Part shown: positions 8,148 to 15,886 of the stretch, one piece after another
Layout: every line of letters starts with the position of its first letter
How positions within the stretch are numbered: position 1 is the stretch's first letter
Assembly (NCBI RefSeq): GCF_047974105.1
Contig: NZ_JBHYRS010000003.1
Coordinates: forward strand, 248,001 to 312,000
Reading direction: 5' to 3'
From: Mitsuokella sp047974105
GTDB lineage: Bacteria > Bacillota > Negativicutes > Selenomonadales > Selenomonadaceae
DNA: 64,000 nucleotides
The notes under the pieces: generated by a model
The model's input: only the letters and a program-made list of their open reading frames with translations
Told to the model about the DNA's origin: nothing
Databases searched by the model: none
Program-made: the position numbers and the translations under genes

Positions 8148-8441
8148 ATCAGGCAGATACGAAGTGTATCTGCAGTATGATGAAAAACGCGAAGACTGAG
8201 AGAAGTAATTCGGATTCTCCTTTTTAGAGAGCGGCGGGCCGGTGAAACGCTGCAGGGAGAACGAATGAAATACACTCATGAGCAGCGGGCTGAAATCAGA
8301 ACGTAAGAGAGTAGGCTTTGCCGGAACGCCACCGTTATCAGAGGCTAGGATATGGTTGTATCCGAAGTGAGAGGCTTGCGTCAGCAAGCAGGGTGGTACC
8401 ACGGGTATATCAGCTCGTCCCTGTAGAGGGGCGGGCTTTTT
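8148..8441 (+). ncRNA. T-box leader, probably tyrosine-specific
   Basis: The invariant T-box core AGGGTGGTACCACGG lies at 8390-8404, with the tRNA-end-binding TGGT. It is followed by the terminator stem GCTCGTCCCT/AGGGGCGGGC and TTTTTC (8413-8441). Upstream, the Stem I region contains an AGAGAG-type element near 8226 and a specifier-loop candidate TAC at 8271-8273 (in GAAATACACTC), a tyrosine codon. Uncharged tRNA would favour the antiterminator and switch on the following DAHP synthase and prephenate dehydrogenase genes. The tyrosine call fits that operon content but depends on my manual placement of the loop. Confidence 0.9.
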
Positions 8442-8475
8442 CTATTCTTCGGGGATTGTTAGGAGGAAAGCCATT

Positions 8476-9489
8476 ATGATCATTGTCATGAAACCGGATG
8501 CCACGAAAGAGAATATCGAGAAAGTCGAAGAACGCCTGCATCAAGTCGGACTCAAGGCCCATCTGTCGACCGGCGAGGACTGCACGATTATCGGCGTCAT
8601 CGGCGACCGCAAGAAAATCGCGAATCTTGAGGTTAGCATGCTCGAGGGCGTGGAAAAGACGGTGCGCATCACGGAAAAATATAAACTCGTCAGCCGCCAT
8701 TTCCATCCAGAAGACACGATTGTCGACGTCGACGGCGTCAAGATCGGCGGCAAAGAAGTCGTCGTCATGGCAGGGCCCTGCTCCGTTGAGAGCATCGACC
8801 AGCTGCGTGAGGCTGCAAAGGCGGTCAAGGCCGGCGGTGCCAAATTCTTGCGCGGCGGTGCGTTCAAGCCGCGCACGAGTCCATACGATTTTCAGGGACT
8901 CGCAGAAGAAGGACTCAAGATGCTGCGTCAGGTAGCCGATGAGGAGGGCCTCAAGGTCGTCACGGAAATTGTCGACAAGGACGATATCGAGCTCGTTGGC
9001 AAATACGCGGATGTCTATCAGGTCGGTGCGCGCAATATGCAGAACTTCCAGCTTTTAAAGGCTCTTGGCAAGGCAAAGAAACCAGTCATGCTCAAGCGCG
9101 GCCTCGCGGCGACCATCAGCGAATGGCTCAATGCTGCCGAATACATCATGGCGGGCGGCAATGAGCAGGTCATTTTCTGTGAGCGCGGCATCCGCACGTA
9201 TGAGACGTTTACGCGCAACACGCTCGACCTCAGTGCTGTCGCTGCCATCAAGGAACTTTCGCATCTGCCGATCATCGTCGACCCGAGCCACGGCACGGGC
9301 CGCTGGGAAATGGTCCGTCCGATGGCCCGTGCCGCCGTCGCCGCCGGCTGCGACGGCCTCATTATCGAGGTTCATCCGCATCCGGAAGTCGCGCTTTCTG
9401 ACGGCGACCAGAGCCTCACGCCGAAAAATTTCAATATCCTGATGGGGGAGCTCGGCAAAATCTGCGAGGTTATGGGGCGTACGTTATGA
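8476..9489 (+). CDS. aroF: 3-deoxy-7-phosphoheptulonate synthase, type I beta with N-terminal FL domain
   Basis: This enzyme condenses phosphoenolpyruvate and erythrose 4-phosphate, the first step of the shikimate pathway. The 337 residues split into an N-terminal ferredoxin-like regulatory domain (1 to about 70, beginning MIIVMKPDATKENIEKV) and a TIM barrel with AGPCSVES, GGAFKPRTSPY, KRG and VDPSHGTG motifs. This is the Thermotoga-like architecture, where the FL domain mediates inhibition by aromatic amino acids. The ATG at 8476 follows AGGAGGAAAG. It is under the T-box and overlaps the next gene by four bases. Confidence 0.95.
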   Translation: MIIVMKPDATKENIEKVEERLHQVGLKAHLSTGEDCTIIGVIGDRKKIANLEVSMLEGVEKTVRITEKYKLVSRHFHPEDTIVDVDGVKIGGKEVVVMAGPCSVESIDQLREAAKAVKAGGAKFLRGGAFKPRTSPYDFQGLAEEGLKMLRQVADEEGLKVVTEIVDKDDIELVGKYADVYQVGARNMQNFQLLKALGKAKKPVMLKRGLAATISEWLNAAEYIMAGGNEQVIFCERGIRTYETFTRNTLDLSAVAAIKELSHLPIIVDPSHGTGRWEMVRPMARAAVAAGCDGLIIEVHPHPEVALSDGDQSLTPKNFNILMGELGKICEVMGRTL

Positions 9490-10397
9490 GCAATATGAGC
9501 AACGATACGAATAAAATGAAACTGGCCATCATCGGCGTCGGCCTGATCGGCGGTTCTCTGGGACTCTGCCTCAAGGACAAACTCGGTGATGATATCTACA
9601 TTACAGGCCTCTGCCGCACGCAGAAATCCATGGACCGCGCCGTGGCCCTCGGTGCCGTCGACTATGCCTCTGCCGATATCGAAAAAGTTGTCGGCGGCGC
9701 GGACATCGTCTTTTTGAGTCCGCCAGTGCTGCAGATTGTGCCGATGGTGGAAAAAATTCTGCCATACCTCAAGAAGGGCTGTATCCTCACCGATGCGGGC
9801 AGCACAAAGGGCTATATCTGGCAGCATCTGCAGAAAATCCTGCCGAAGGATATTTACTACATCGCGGGCCATCCGATGACGGGCCGCGAGAAGAGCGGCG
9901 TCGATGCCGCCATGAAGGACCTTTTTGTCGGCAAGGCCTATGTCATTGTCGAGGATACCGGCGCACCGCCGGAGGCTCATAAAAAACTCATGAGTGTCCT
10001 CAAGTACACAGGGGCAAACTTCACGACCCTTGATATCCGCAAGCACGACCGCTGCGCCTCGGTCATCAGCCATGTGCCGCACGTCACGGCGGCAGCCCTT
10101 GTCACGCTGCTGAACCGTTCGGGCGATGACCGCGAGTCCTGCATCAAGCTCATTGGCGGCGGCTTCCGCGATACAACGCGCATCGCCTCGTCGAATGCCG
10201 ATATGTGGGCCGATATCTGCATGACAAATGGCGAGGCCATTACAAATGATTTACGTCAGCTGCAGGACCTTCTTGGCGAAGTCATCGTGGCGATTGAGCA
10301 TCACGACCGCCAGACGGTGCACGATTATTTTGCCGCTTCCAAACAGCTGCGTGACAAACTGCTGCTCGATGCCAGCAAGAAATTCGACCCGAACTGA
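9486..10397 (+). CDS. tyrA: Prephenate dehydrogenase
   Basis: This is the committed NAD(P)-dependent oxidative step to tyrosine. The 303-residue protein has a Rossmann motif near the N-terminus (AIIGVGLIGGSLGLCL, about residues 14-29), the catalytic-region block AGHPMTGREKSGVDAA, and a helical C-terminal dimerisation domain with SHVPH. There is no C-terminal ACT domain. Its ATG overlaps the DAHP synthase stop codon (ATGA), so the two are translationally coupled and share the tyrosine-type T-box. Starts nine bases further in are also possible. Confidence 0.94.
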   Translation: MSNMSNDTNKMKLAIIGVGLIGGSLGLCLKDKLGDDIYITGLCRTQKSMDRAVALGAVDYASADIEKVVGGADIVFLSPPVLQIVPMVEKILPYLKKGCILTDAGSTKGYIWQHLQKILPKDIYYIAGHPMTGREKSGVDAAMKDLFVGKAYVIVEDTGAPPEAHKKLMSVLKYTGANFTTLDIRKHDRCASVISHVPHVTAAALVTLLNRSGDDRESCIKLIGGGFRDTTRIASSNADMWADICMTNGEAITNDLRQLQDLLGEVIVAIEHHDRQTVHDYFAASKQLRDKLLLDASKKFDPN

Positions 10398-10441
10398 TTC
10401 TTCAGTCAGCGAGCTTTTTCTCTCACAATTCCCTATAGATG

Positions 10442-10494
10442 GAAACACCCAGTCTGCGGAATGGCAATTCTTTGCGGAATGGGTGTTTTCTTTT
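10442..10494 (+). terminator. Terminator of the aroF-tyrA operon
   Basis: GAAACACCC pairs with GGGTGTTTTC; the loop holds two direct GCGGAATGG copies; a T-rich tail follows. Confidence 0.7.
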
Positions 10495-10495
10495 G

Positions 10496-10524
10496 CTGAC
10501 AGTTCTTGCTGCACATAGTATAAT
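10496..10524 (+). promoter_or_regulatory. Promoter of the UPF0158 gene
   Basis: CTGACA (10496-10501), 17 bp, TATAAT (10519-10524). Confidence 0.65.
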
Positions 10525-10567
10525 AGAAGGAAAGAACAAGAAACGAAGAACGAGGGGAACATAAAAC

Positions 10568-10978
10568 ATGAAAGTCGATTTAAATGAACTGGCCGCAGCT
10601 TTTGCCCAGTCGGACGTGCGTCAGGGCTATGTGGACCTCAGAAAAGGAAAAGTCATCCTGCTCGATGAGGATATGGCCGAGGAGGATACGCTCCATCATG
10701 CTTTTGACCTCGAAGATGACTGGGAACATTATATCCCGCTGCCCAATGTCATGGACGAGGATGAACACGCGATGATGAAGGCCTTTGCGGAGAACCAGAG
10801 AGACGATTTCAAGGCGCGTCTCCTGGAGGCCCTGCAGGGGCGGGGCGCTGCTTCGCGCTTTCACCATCAGGTCCGTCATCTTCTGCTGAAGCCGGCTTGG
10901 GAAGCCTTCAAGCTGACGTATCTGCGCGATGTTGCGCGCGACTGGTGCGAAGAAAACGCCGTCGCTTACGAAGAATAA
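10568..10978 (+). CDS. UPF0158 family protein
   Basis: This is a 136-residue acidic cytoplasmic protein. The N-terminal strand-rich part (GYVDLRKGKVILLDED) followed by YIPLPNVMDEDEHAMMKAFAE and a helical C-terminus ending RDWCEENAVAYEE matches the uncharacterised UPF0158 family. No catalytic motif is visible. The ATG at 10568 follows GAGGGGAAC, and the gene has its own promoter. Function is unknown. Confidence 0.85.
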   Translation: MKVDLNELAAAFAQSDVRQGYVDLRKGKVILLDEDMAEEDTLHHAFDLEDDWEHYIPLPNVMDEDEHAMMKAFAENQRDDFKARLLEALQGRGAASRFHHQVRHLLLKPAWEAFKLTYLRDVARDWCEENAVAYEE

Positions 10979-11098
10979 GAAGCATAGAGCATAAAAATAA
11001 AATATCCCCACTGCAGGTACGTTTTGAGCGATGGGGAGTCTGTCGAGGCATTTTGTCAATGTGCCAGGATTTTTCAGGATTTTTAGGAGGTCTTTGTT

Positions 11099-11494
11099 AT
11101 GTCACTGATCAAAGGATTGCATCATGCTGCACTCAAATGCTCCTGCCAGGCAGAATTCCAGGAAGCCATTCACTTCTATAAAGAAGTCCTCGGTCTGCCC
11201 GTGAAGCGTTCATGGGGTGAGGGCGACGAAGCCGGCATCATGTTCGATACTGGTGCCGGCCTCATCGAGATTTTTGCTAAGGGCGGCGAAAACCACGAGG
11301 AAGGCTCGGTCCGCCATTTCGCTCTGGCAACGGATGATACGGATGCCTGCGTCAAGACCATCCGCGATGCCGGCTACAAGATTACGGTGGAGCCGACGTC
11401 CATGACCATCCCAGCTGAGCAGGACTTCCCAGTCCGCATTGCCTTTGCCATCGGTCCGTGCGGCGAGACCATCGAGCTCTTCAAGGAGTGCTGA
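11099..11494 (+). CDS. VOC family protein (glyoxalase/dioxygenase fold)
   Basis: This 131-residue protein has the beta-alpha-beta-beta-beta modules of the vicinal oxygen chelate fold. The N-terminal metal His is in GLHHAALKC, followed by FYKEVLGLPV; the second module carries HFALATDD and the last metal ligand is probably the Glu in GETIELFKE. This could be a lactoylglutathione lyase or an unrelated ring-cleavage or isomerase enzyme; sequence alone does not decide. The ATG at 11099 follows TTAGGAGGTC. A strong hairpin terminator follows at 11525-11570. Confidence 0.85.
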   Translation: MSLIKGLHHAALKCSCQAEFQEAIHFYKEVLGLPVKRSWGEGDEAGIMFDTGAGLIEIFAKGGENHEEGSVRHFALATDDTDACVKTIRDAGYKITVEPTSMTIPAEQDFPVRIAFAIGPCGETIELFKEC

Positions 11495-11524
11495 AGACCG
11501 CGGCGTGATTTTGTCTGCAGGCAA

Positions 11525-11570
11525 AAGAATCCTCATCGGCAGGTTAAATATGCTGATGAGGATTCTTTTT
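11525..11570 (+). terminator. Intrinsic terminator
   Basis: AAGAATCCTCATC pairs with GATGAGGATTCTT around a 21-nt loop, then a T-run. Confidence 0.85.
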
Positions 11571-11681
11571 TGCAGGGAAAAGCCTGTTGGAAAGCGAATA
11601 TAAAGACAAAGATTCAGCGGTATACATCAGGGCGGCAAATTATCGCAAATTATAATTATATTGAAGGGCTTGAGGTGTTTT

Positions 11682-12098
11682 ATGGAACAGACAAGTGAAA
11701 GAGTAAAAAAAGCTTTGGCATACAAAAGATCGATGAACTGTGCACAGGCCGTACTCATGGCGTATCAGAAGGAACTCGGCAAGACGCAGGAAGAGCTCAT
11801 GGCCCTGGGCGATGCCTTTGGCCTCGGCATGGGCGGCATGGAGGCGACCTGCGGCGCTTTGACAGGAGCAGCCATGGTGCTTGGCCTGCTCAATAAAGAG
11901 GGCAAAGAGCCTTCGAAGATGCTTATGAACCGCGTGCTGCATCGCTTCGAAAAAGAGGCCGGTGCGACGCGCTGCAAAGATTTGAAGGGCGTCGGCACGG
12001 GCAAAATGCTCTGTTCCTGCGACGACTGTGTGCGCATTGCCGTACAGGAGCTTGATCAGGTACTGGCAAATCGCGCACAGCAGGACGATTTTTCGTGA
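11682..12098 (+). CDS. C_GCAxxG_C_C family redox protein
   Basis: This 138-residue protein carries the spaced cysteines that name the family: NCAQAV, TCGALTGA, then RCKDL, LCSC and DDCV in the C-terminal half. Such proteins are small, cytoplasmic, and presumed to bind metal or take part in redox chemistry. I selected the ATG at 11682, seven bases after TTGAGGTG; an upstream TTG in frame lacks a ribosome site. The gene stands alone with terminators or promoters on either side. No specific activity is known to me. Confidence 0.85.
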   Translation: MEQTSERVKKALAYKRSMNCAQAVLMAYQKELGKTQEELMALGDAFGLGMGGMEATCGALTGAAMVLGLLNKEGKEPSKMLMNRVLHRFEKEAGATRCKDLKGVGTGKMLCSCDDCVRIAVQELDQVLANRAQQDDFS

Positions 12099-12229
12099 TA
12101 TTGTGCGTTTCGCAGGTACATTTGTCATATATTTCCTCTGGAAACGAAAAATATGTTACAAAACGCTATAGATAATCAAAAAACTATGATATAATGGAAG
12201 CCATCAGATTATCGAGAGGAGAAAATCGA

Positions 12230-13264
12230 ATGGAAATGCAAATGGAATTCATCCGGAAACTGCCTTCGCCACAGGAGCTCATGGAGCAGTTCCCGATTGA
12301 TGAACGCGTCAAAAAAATCAAGGCACAGCGCGATAAAGAAATCGCCGATATCCTGACGGGCAAGGACAACCGTTTCCTTTTAATCATCGGCCCGTGCTCG
12401 GCTGACAATGAGGAGGCCGTGCTCGACTATATGCACCGCCTCATGCCGGTACAGGAACAGGTCAAGGATAAAATCTTCATCGTGCCGCGCGTCTACACGA
12501 GCAAGCCGCGCACGATTGGCATTGGCTACAAGGGCATGCTGCATCAGCCGGACCCTGAGGGCAAGGAGGATATGCTCGGCGGCATCATCGCGATTCGCGA
12601 GATGAACGCGCGCGTCGTGCGTGAGACGGGCTTTACGTGCGCTGAGGAAATCCTGTACCCTGAAATTTACCGCTATTTGTCGGACCTCTTATCTTACGCA
12701 GCTGTCGGTGCGCGTTCCGTCGAGGACCAGTTCCACCGCATGATTGCCAGCGGTGTCGGCATTCCGGTCGGCATGAAGAATCCGACTTCGGGCGATATCT
12801 CCGTCATGCTCAATTCGATTGAAGCTGCCCAGCACTCACAGGAGTTCCTGTTCCGCGGCTGGGAAGTCCGCACGAAAGGCAATCCGCTCGCCCATGCCAT
12901 CCTGCGCGGCTACGTTGACAGCTTCGGCAAGAGCCTGCCGAACTATCATTACGAGAATCTGCGCTCGCTCTACGAACTCTACCACAAGCGCAATCTTTCG
13001 AACCCGGCCGTCATCGTCGATACGAACCATGCGAATTCGGGCAAGAAGTATCTTGAGCAGATTCGCATTGCCAAAGACGTTGTCAACAGCTGCAAGGTTT
13101 CGGACGATATCCGCTCGCTCGTCAAGGGCCTCATGATTGAGAGCTACATCGAGGATGGCAATCAGAAAATCTCGGAAGGCACGTACGGCAAGTCCATCAC
13201 AGACCCGTGCCTTGGCTGGCCGAAGACGCAGCAGCTCATTTTTGACCTCGCAGAAATGCTTTAA
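12230..13264 (+). CDS. aroG: 3-deoxy-7-phosphoheptulonate synthase, class I alpha (AroG/F/H-like)
   Basis: This second DAHP synthase in the window has 344 residues and the enterobacterial-type layout: an N-terminal extension with LPSPQELMEQFP, then IIGPCSADNEEAVLDYM, PRVYTSKPRTIGIGYKGML, GMKNPTSGD and VDTNHANSGKK in the TIM barrel. It differs from the FL-domain enzyme at 8476, so its feedback inhibitor may differ as well. The ATG at 12230 follows CGAGAGGAG; an in-frame ATG at 12194 sits inside the TATAAT promoter region. A tandem-ACT protein gene follows after 33 bp and probably shares the transcript. Confidence 0.95.
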   Translation: MEMQMEFIRKLPSPQELMEQFPIDERVKKIKAQRDKEIADILTGKDNRFLLIIGPCSADNEEAVLDYMHRLMPVQEQVKDKIFIVPRVYTSKPRTIGIGYKGMLHQPDPEGKEDMLGGIIAIREMNARVVRETGFTCAEEILYPEIYRYLSDLLSYAAVGARSVEDQFHRMIASGVGIPVGMKNPTSGDISVMLNSIEAAQHSQEFLFRGWEVRTKGNPLAHAILRGYVDSFGKSLPNYHYENLRSLYELYHKRNLSNPAVIVDTNHANSGKKYLEQIRIAKDVVNSCKVSDDIRSLVKGLMIESYIEDGNQKISEGTYGKSITDPCLGWPKTQQLIFDLAEML

Positions 13265-13297
13265 GTTCTATCATATATATAAAGGGGAATTTTATCT

Positions 13298-13708
13298 ATG
13301 CTCAATCAGGTTTCTGTATTCACGGAGAATACCAAAGGTGCCCTGCACAAACTGACGTCGGTACTCGCCAATGTCAATATCAACATTTACTCGATGCTCG
13401 CCAGCGATAGCGCAGAATTCGGCATCATCCGCCTCGTGCTGACGGACCCGGAACTCGCGGTCAGTGAGCTCAAGAAGGCCGGCTACCAGTGTCATATCGA
13501 CAAGGTCATCGCCATCGAGATGGGCGATACGCCGGGCAGCCTCGACAAGATTCTGGAAGACCTGCGCGAGGCCAATGTCGCCCTCGACTACCTCTACATC
13601 TCCTATGACCGTCAGGCCAGCATGCCGGTCGTCATCTTCAAGACGCGTGAGCCGGAGGCCGAGACGTTCCTGCGCGGCAAGGGCTACAAGCTCGTCAACG
13701 AGTTCTAA
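13298..13708 (+). CDS. Tandem ACT-domain regulatory protein
   Basis: The 136 residues fold as two ACT modules: residues 1 to about 65 (LNQVSVFTENTKGALHKLTSVLANVNINI) and about 70-136 (AIEMGDTPGSLDKILEDLREANVALDYL). Such stand-alone double-ACT proteins bind amino acids and often lie beside amino-acid biosynthesis genes. Its position 33 bp behind a DAHP synthase suggests a role as aromatic-responsive regulator or subunit, which is inference. The ATG follows AAAGGGGAAT. A perfect hairpin terminator (13719-13753) closes the unit. Confidence 0.88.
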   Translation: MLNQVSVFTENTKGALHKLTSVLANVNINIYSMLASDSAEFGIIRLVLTDPELAVSELKKAGYQCHIDKVIAIEMGDTPGSLDKILEDLREANVALDYLYISYDRQASMPVVIFKTREPEAETFLRGKGYKLVNEF

Positions 13709-13718
13709 TCCCGTCATA

Positions 13719-13753
13719 AAAAAATCCCTGTACCAAGCGGTACAGGGATTTTT
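13719..13753 (+). terminator. Intrinsic terminator
   Basis: AAATCCCTGTACC pairs with GGTACAGGGATTT around AAGC, then Ts; it could act in both directions. Confidence 0.88.
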
Positions 13754-13791
13754 GTCTGTATGCTGTTGTGGTTTATGTTGTCGCGAATGGC

Positions 13792-14178
13792 TCAGACGGG
13801 CTGTTCGCGGATGAGATTCCAATAGGCATCGGCCACCGAAGAACGCCTGTCTTCGCGGCGGATGATTTGTTCTCTGGAGCGGTCGATTTTGATGCCGTGT
13901 GTCGGCATGCTCTGCGGGCGCTGTTTCTGGAAGCGGCGCATCGGGGCCACGCGGCGCGGCGGACCATTTTTCGTCTGCTCAAGCGGCAGGATGTACTGGC
14001 TGCCGGCTAAAGATGCGGCAATGGCAGCTTCGTGTGCTGCCTTGTCCGCCGGTACGACGACTTTATTATGCATAAAGGGCAGGGCAACCAGACTGACAAA
14101 GAGCAGGACCAGAGAACACTTTTTTTGAATAGCAGAGAATTTTAGCATGATGGGATGCCGGAGCATCCACAATTTCAC
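13792..14178 (-). CDS. Small membrane-anchored or secreted basic protein, unknown function
   Basis: This is a 128-residue protein with a basic head and a hydrophobic signal or anchor segment (CSLVLLFVSLVALPFM, about residues 20-35). The remainder is polar and very Arg/Pro-rich (PPRRVAPMRRFQKQRPQSMP, then RREDRRSSV). I recognise no domain. GTG at 14178 is preferred because AAGGA lies six bases upstream; ATG codons 12 and 30 bases further in are alternatives. It lies downstream of gltS on the same strand, about 120 bp away. The coding character and signal peptide support a real gene, but no homology was available. Confidence 0.6.
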   Translation of the reverse strand: MKLWMLRHPIMLKFSAIQKKCSLVLLFVSLVALPFMHNKVVVPADKAAHEAAIAASLAGSQYILPLEQTKNGPPRRVAPMRRFQKQRPQSMPTHGIKIDRSREQIIRREDRRSSVADAYWNLIREQPV

Positions 14179-14223
14179 ATCCTTTCCTTCATTTCTATGT
14201 TGTTTTTCTTAGTATACGAAACG

Positions 14224-14282
14224 GCCCTGAAATTTGTCTGTGAGTATGGTCACAAAAAGATTTCAGGGCTGCTTTTTTCTTT
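14224..14282 (+). terminator. Stem-loop with T-run on the plus strand
   Basis: GCCCTGAAAT (14224-14233) pairs with ATTTCAGGGC (14260-14269); the long T-run follows on the plus strand, although both neighbouring genes are on the minus strand. On the minus strand a weaker T-rich tail follows, so it may still end gltS transcription. Confidence 0.6.
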
Positions 14283-14298
14283 TTTGGGGAGGTCCGCT

Positions 14299-15552
14299 TT
14301 AGGCGAAGATGTTAATGAGCACGGTGACGATCGAGGAGTTGACGAAGTCGACGATCAGGGCACCGATGATCGGGATGACGAAGAAGGCTGTCGGGGCGGG
14401 GCCGAAGCGCTCGACCATGACGGACATATTCGCAATGGCGTTCGGCGTAGCGCCGAGGCCGAAGCCGCAGGTGCCGGCGGCCATGACGGCAGCCTCGTAG
14501 TTGTGCCCCATGACGCGGAACAGCACGAAGCGGACGAAAAGCGCGATAAAGAGGACCTGACTCGCGAGCATGGCCATCAGGGGAATGGCGAGGTCCGAAA
14601 GCTGCCAGAGCTTCAGGCTCATGAGCGCACACGAGAGGAAGATCGTCAGGCCAAGGTTGCCGAGAACTTCGCTTTCGCGCTGATAGACTTTATAGGCGTG
14701 CGTGCCGTCGGCGACGTTGCGGATGATGGCAGCGACGAGCATGGAGCCGATGTAGCCCGGGAAAATCAGGCCGATATTGCTGAAGAACTGGCTGACGACG
14801 GTGCCGAGGCCCATGGCGAGCAGCAGATGGGCGAGGGCGTTCATAAAACGGTAGTTGTTGATGCTCTGGCCGGTACGCTTTTCTTCATCGATAGCCTTGC
14901 GCTCGCCGTGGGCGGCCTGCTCGAGCTTTTCGACTTCATCATGCGAGTTTTCGGGGTCGAGGCGTTCTTCATCGGCGATGCTGAAGAGGTGGTTGCGGCG
15001 CACGAGAAGTTCGCCCATCGGGCCGCCTAAAAGACTTCCCGAGACGAGGCCGAACGTCGCAGCAGCAAAGGCAATCGTCGTTGCATTGTCGAGGCCGACG
15101 CTCTCAAGCACAGGTCCGAACGAGCCCGACGTGCCATGGCCGCCGACCATCGGAATCGAACCCGTCGCGAGCCCCATCAGCGGGCTCAGGTCAAAGACCT
15201 GTGCGAGCGCAATGCCGATGATGTTCTGGCAGACAATGAGGACGGCTGTGAGGACGGCCATTTTGGCGACGAGCGAGCCGCCCTTTTTGATGAGGCTGAT
15301 GCTCGCCGTGTAGCCGATGCTCGTGAAGAACAGCATCATGCAGACGTTCTGCATGATGGTATCCTGCTCGTACGACCAAATGCCGTTTGTGTAGAGGATG
15401 TCATTGAGGACCGCGAAGAGAATACCTCCGACCACTGGGGCTGGAATGCAGTACTTGCGCAAAAACGGCACCTTCAGGCGCAGAAGCACGCCGACATAGT
15501 AAACCGCAACGGCTGCGGCCAGGGTCTGGTAGATGTTGAGACTGACTTGCAT
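14299..15552 (-). CDS. gltS: Sodium/glutamate symporter
   Basis: This is a 417-residue integral membrane protein of the GltS family (sodium-coupled glutamate uptake). It has two inverted halves of about five membrane segments each, joined by a charged cytoplasmic loop (about residues 195-235, rich in Glu, Arg and Lys). Diagnostic blocks are GGILFAVLND, GSIPMVGGHGTSGSFGP and, near the end, AAGTCGFGLGATPNAIANM and FFVIPIIGALIVDFVN. The ATG at 15552 follows GAAAGGGAAG. It is divergent from typA. Confidence 0.95.
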   Translation of the reverse strand: MQVSLNIYQTLAAAVAVYYVGVLLRLKVPFLRKYCIPAPVVGGILFAVLNDILYTNGIWSYEQDTIMQNVCMMLFFTSIGYTASISLIKKGGSLVAKMAVLTAVLIVCQNIIGIALAQVFDLSPLMGLATGSIPMVGGHGTSGSFGPVLESVGLDNATTIAFAAATFGLVSGSLLGGPMGELLVRRNHLFSIADEERLDPENSHDEVEKLEQAAHGERKAIDEEKRTGQSINNYRFMNALAHLLLAMGLGTVVSQFFSNIGLIFPGYIGSMLVAAIIRNVADGTHAYKVYQRESEVLGNLGLTIFLSCALMSLKLWQLSDLAIPLMAMLASQVLFIALFVRFVLFRVMGHNYEAAVMAAGTCGFGLGATPNAIANMSVMVERFGPAPTAFFVIPIIGALIVDFVNSSIVTVLINIFA

Positions 15553-15886
15553 GGTGAAACTTCCCTTTCTGGTGTATTTTAATGAGTTGCTTTCTCAATC
15601 ATTCGAGTGTAATTTTGTAACACGCTTACTATCATAACAGAAAAGCTTTTGAGATACAACACTTTTGTTATAGTAAAAATGATTTTTCTATATACTTTTG
15701 GTATACTGCAGACAGGGAGAGGCATTTGCCGGCAGCCGTATATTTCTCATGTACAGCTGCGCGGAAAGCTATTGCATTGACCGAAAAAAGCATGTATAAT
15801 AAGACTCTAGTATGATTATGATTTAAGTTTGCAAGGAAGGATACGGAGCGTATCCCTTTTATTTTATAGGAGGCAGATTACAAGTA
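15553..15886. other. 334-bp divergent control region between gltS and typA
   Basis: The region is AT-rich and without genes. It holds a typA promoter (15772-15800) and, nearer typA, a short hairpin GGATACG-GAG-CGTATCC (15838-15854) in the leader. No clear operator or riboswitch was recognised. Confidence 0.6.
15772..15800 (+). promoter_or_regulatory. Promoter of typA
   Basis: TTGCAT (15772-15777), 17 bp, TATAAT (15795-15800). Confidence 0.65.

Noticed and set aside
14155..15030. 291-codon plus-strand frame antisense to gltS
   Set aside because: Its Asp/Glu/Gly/His-rich composition is the reverse complement of a hydrophobic membrane protein, and it begins in a hairpin region.
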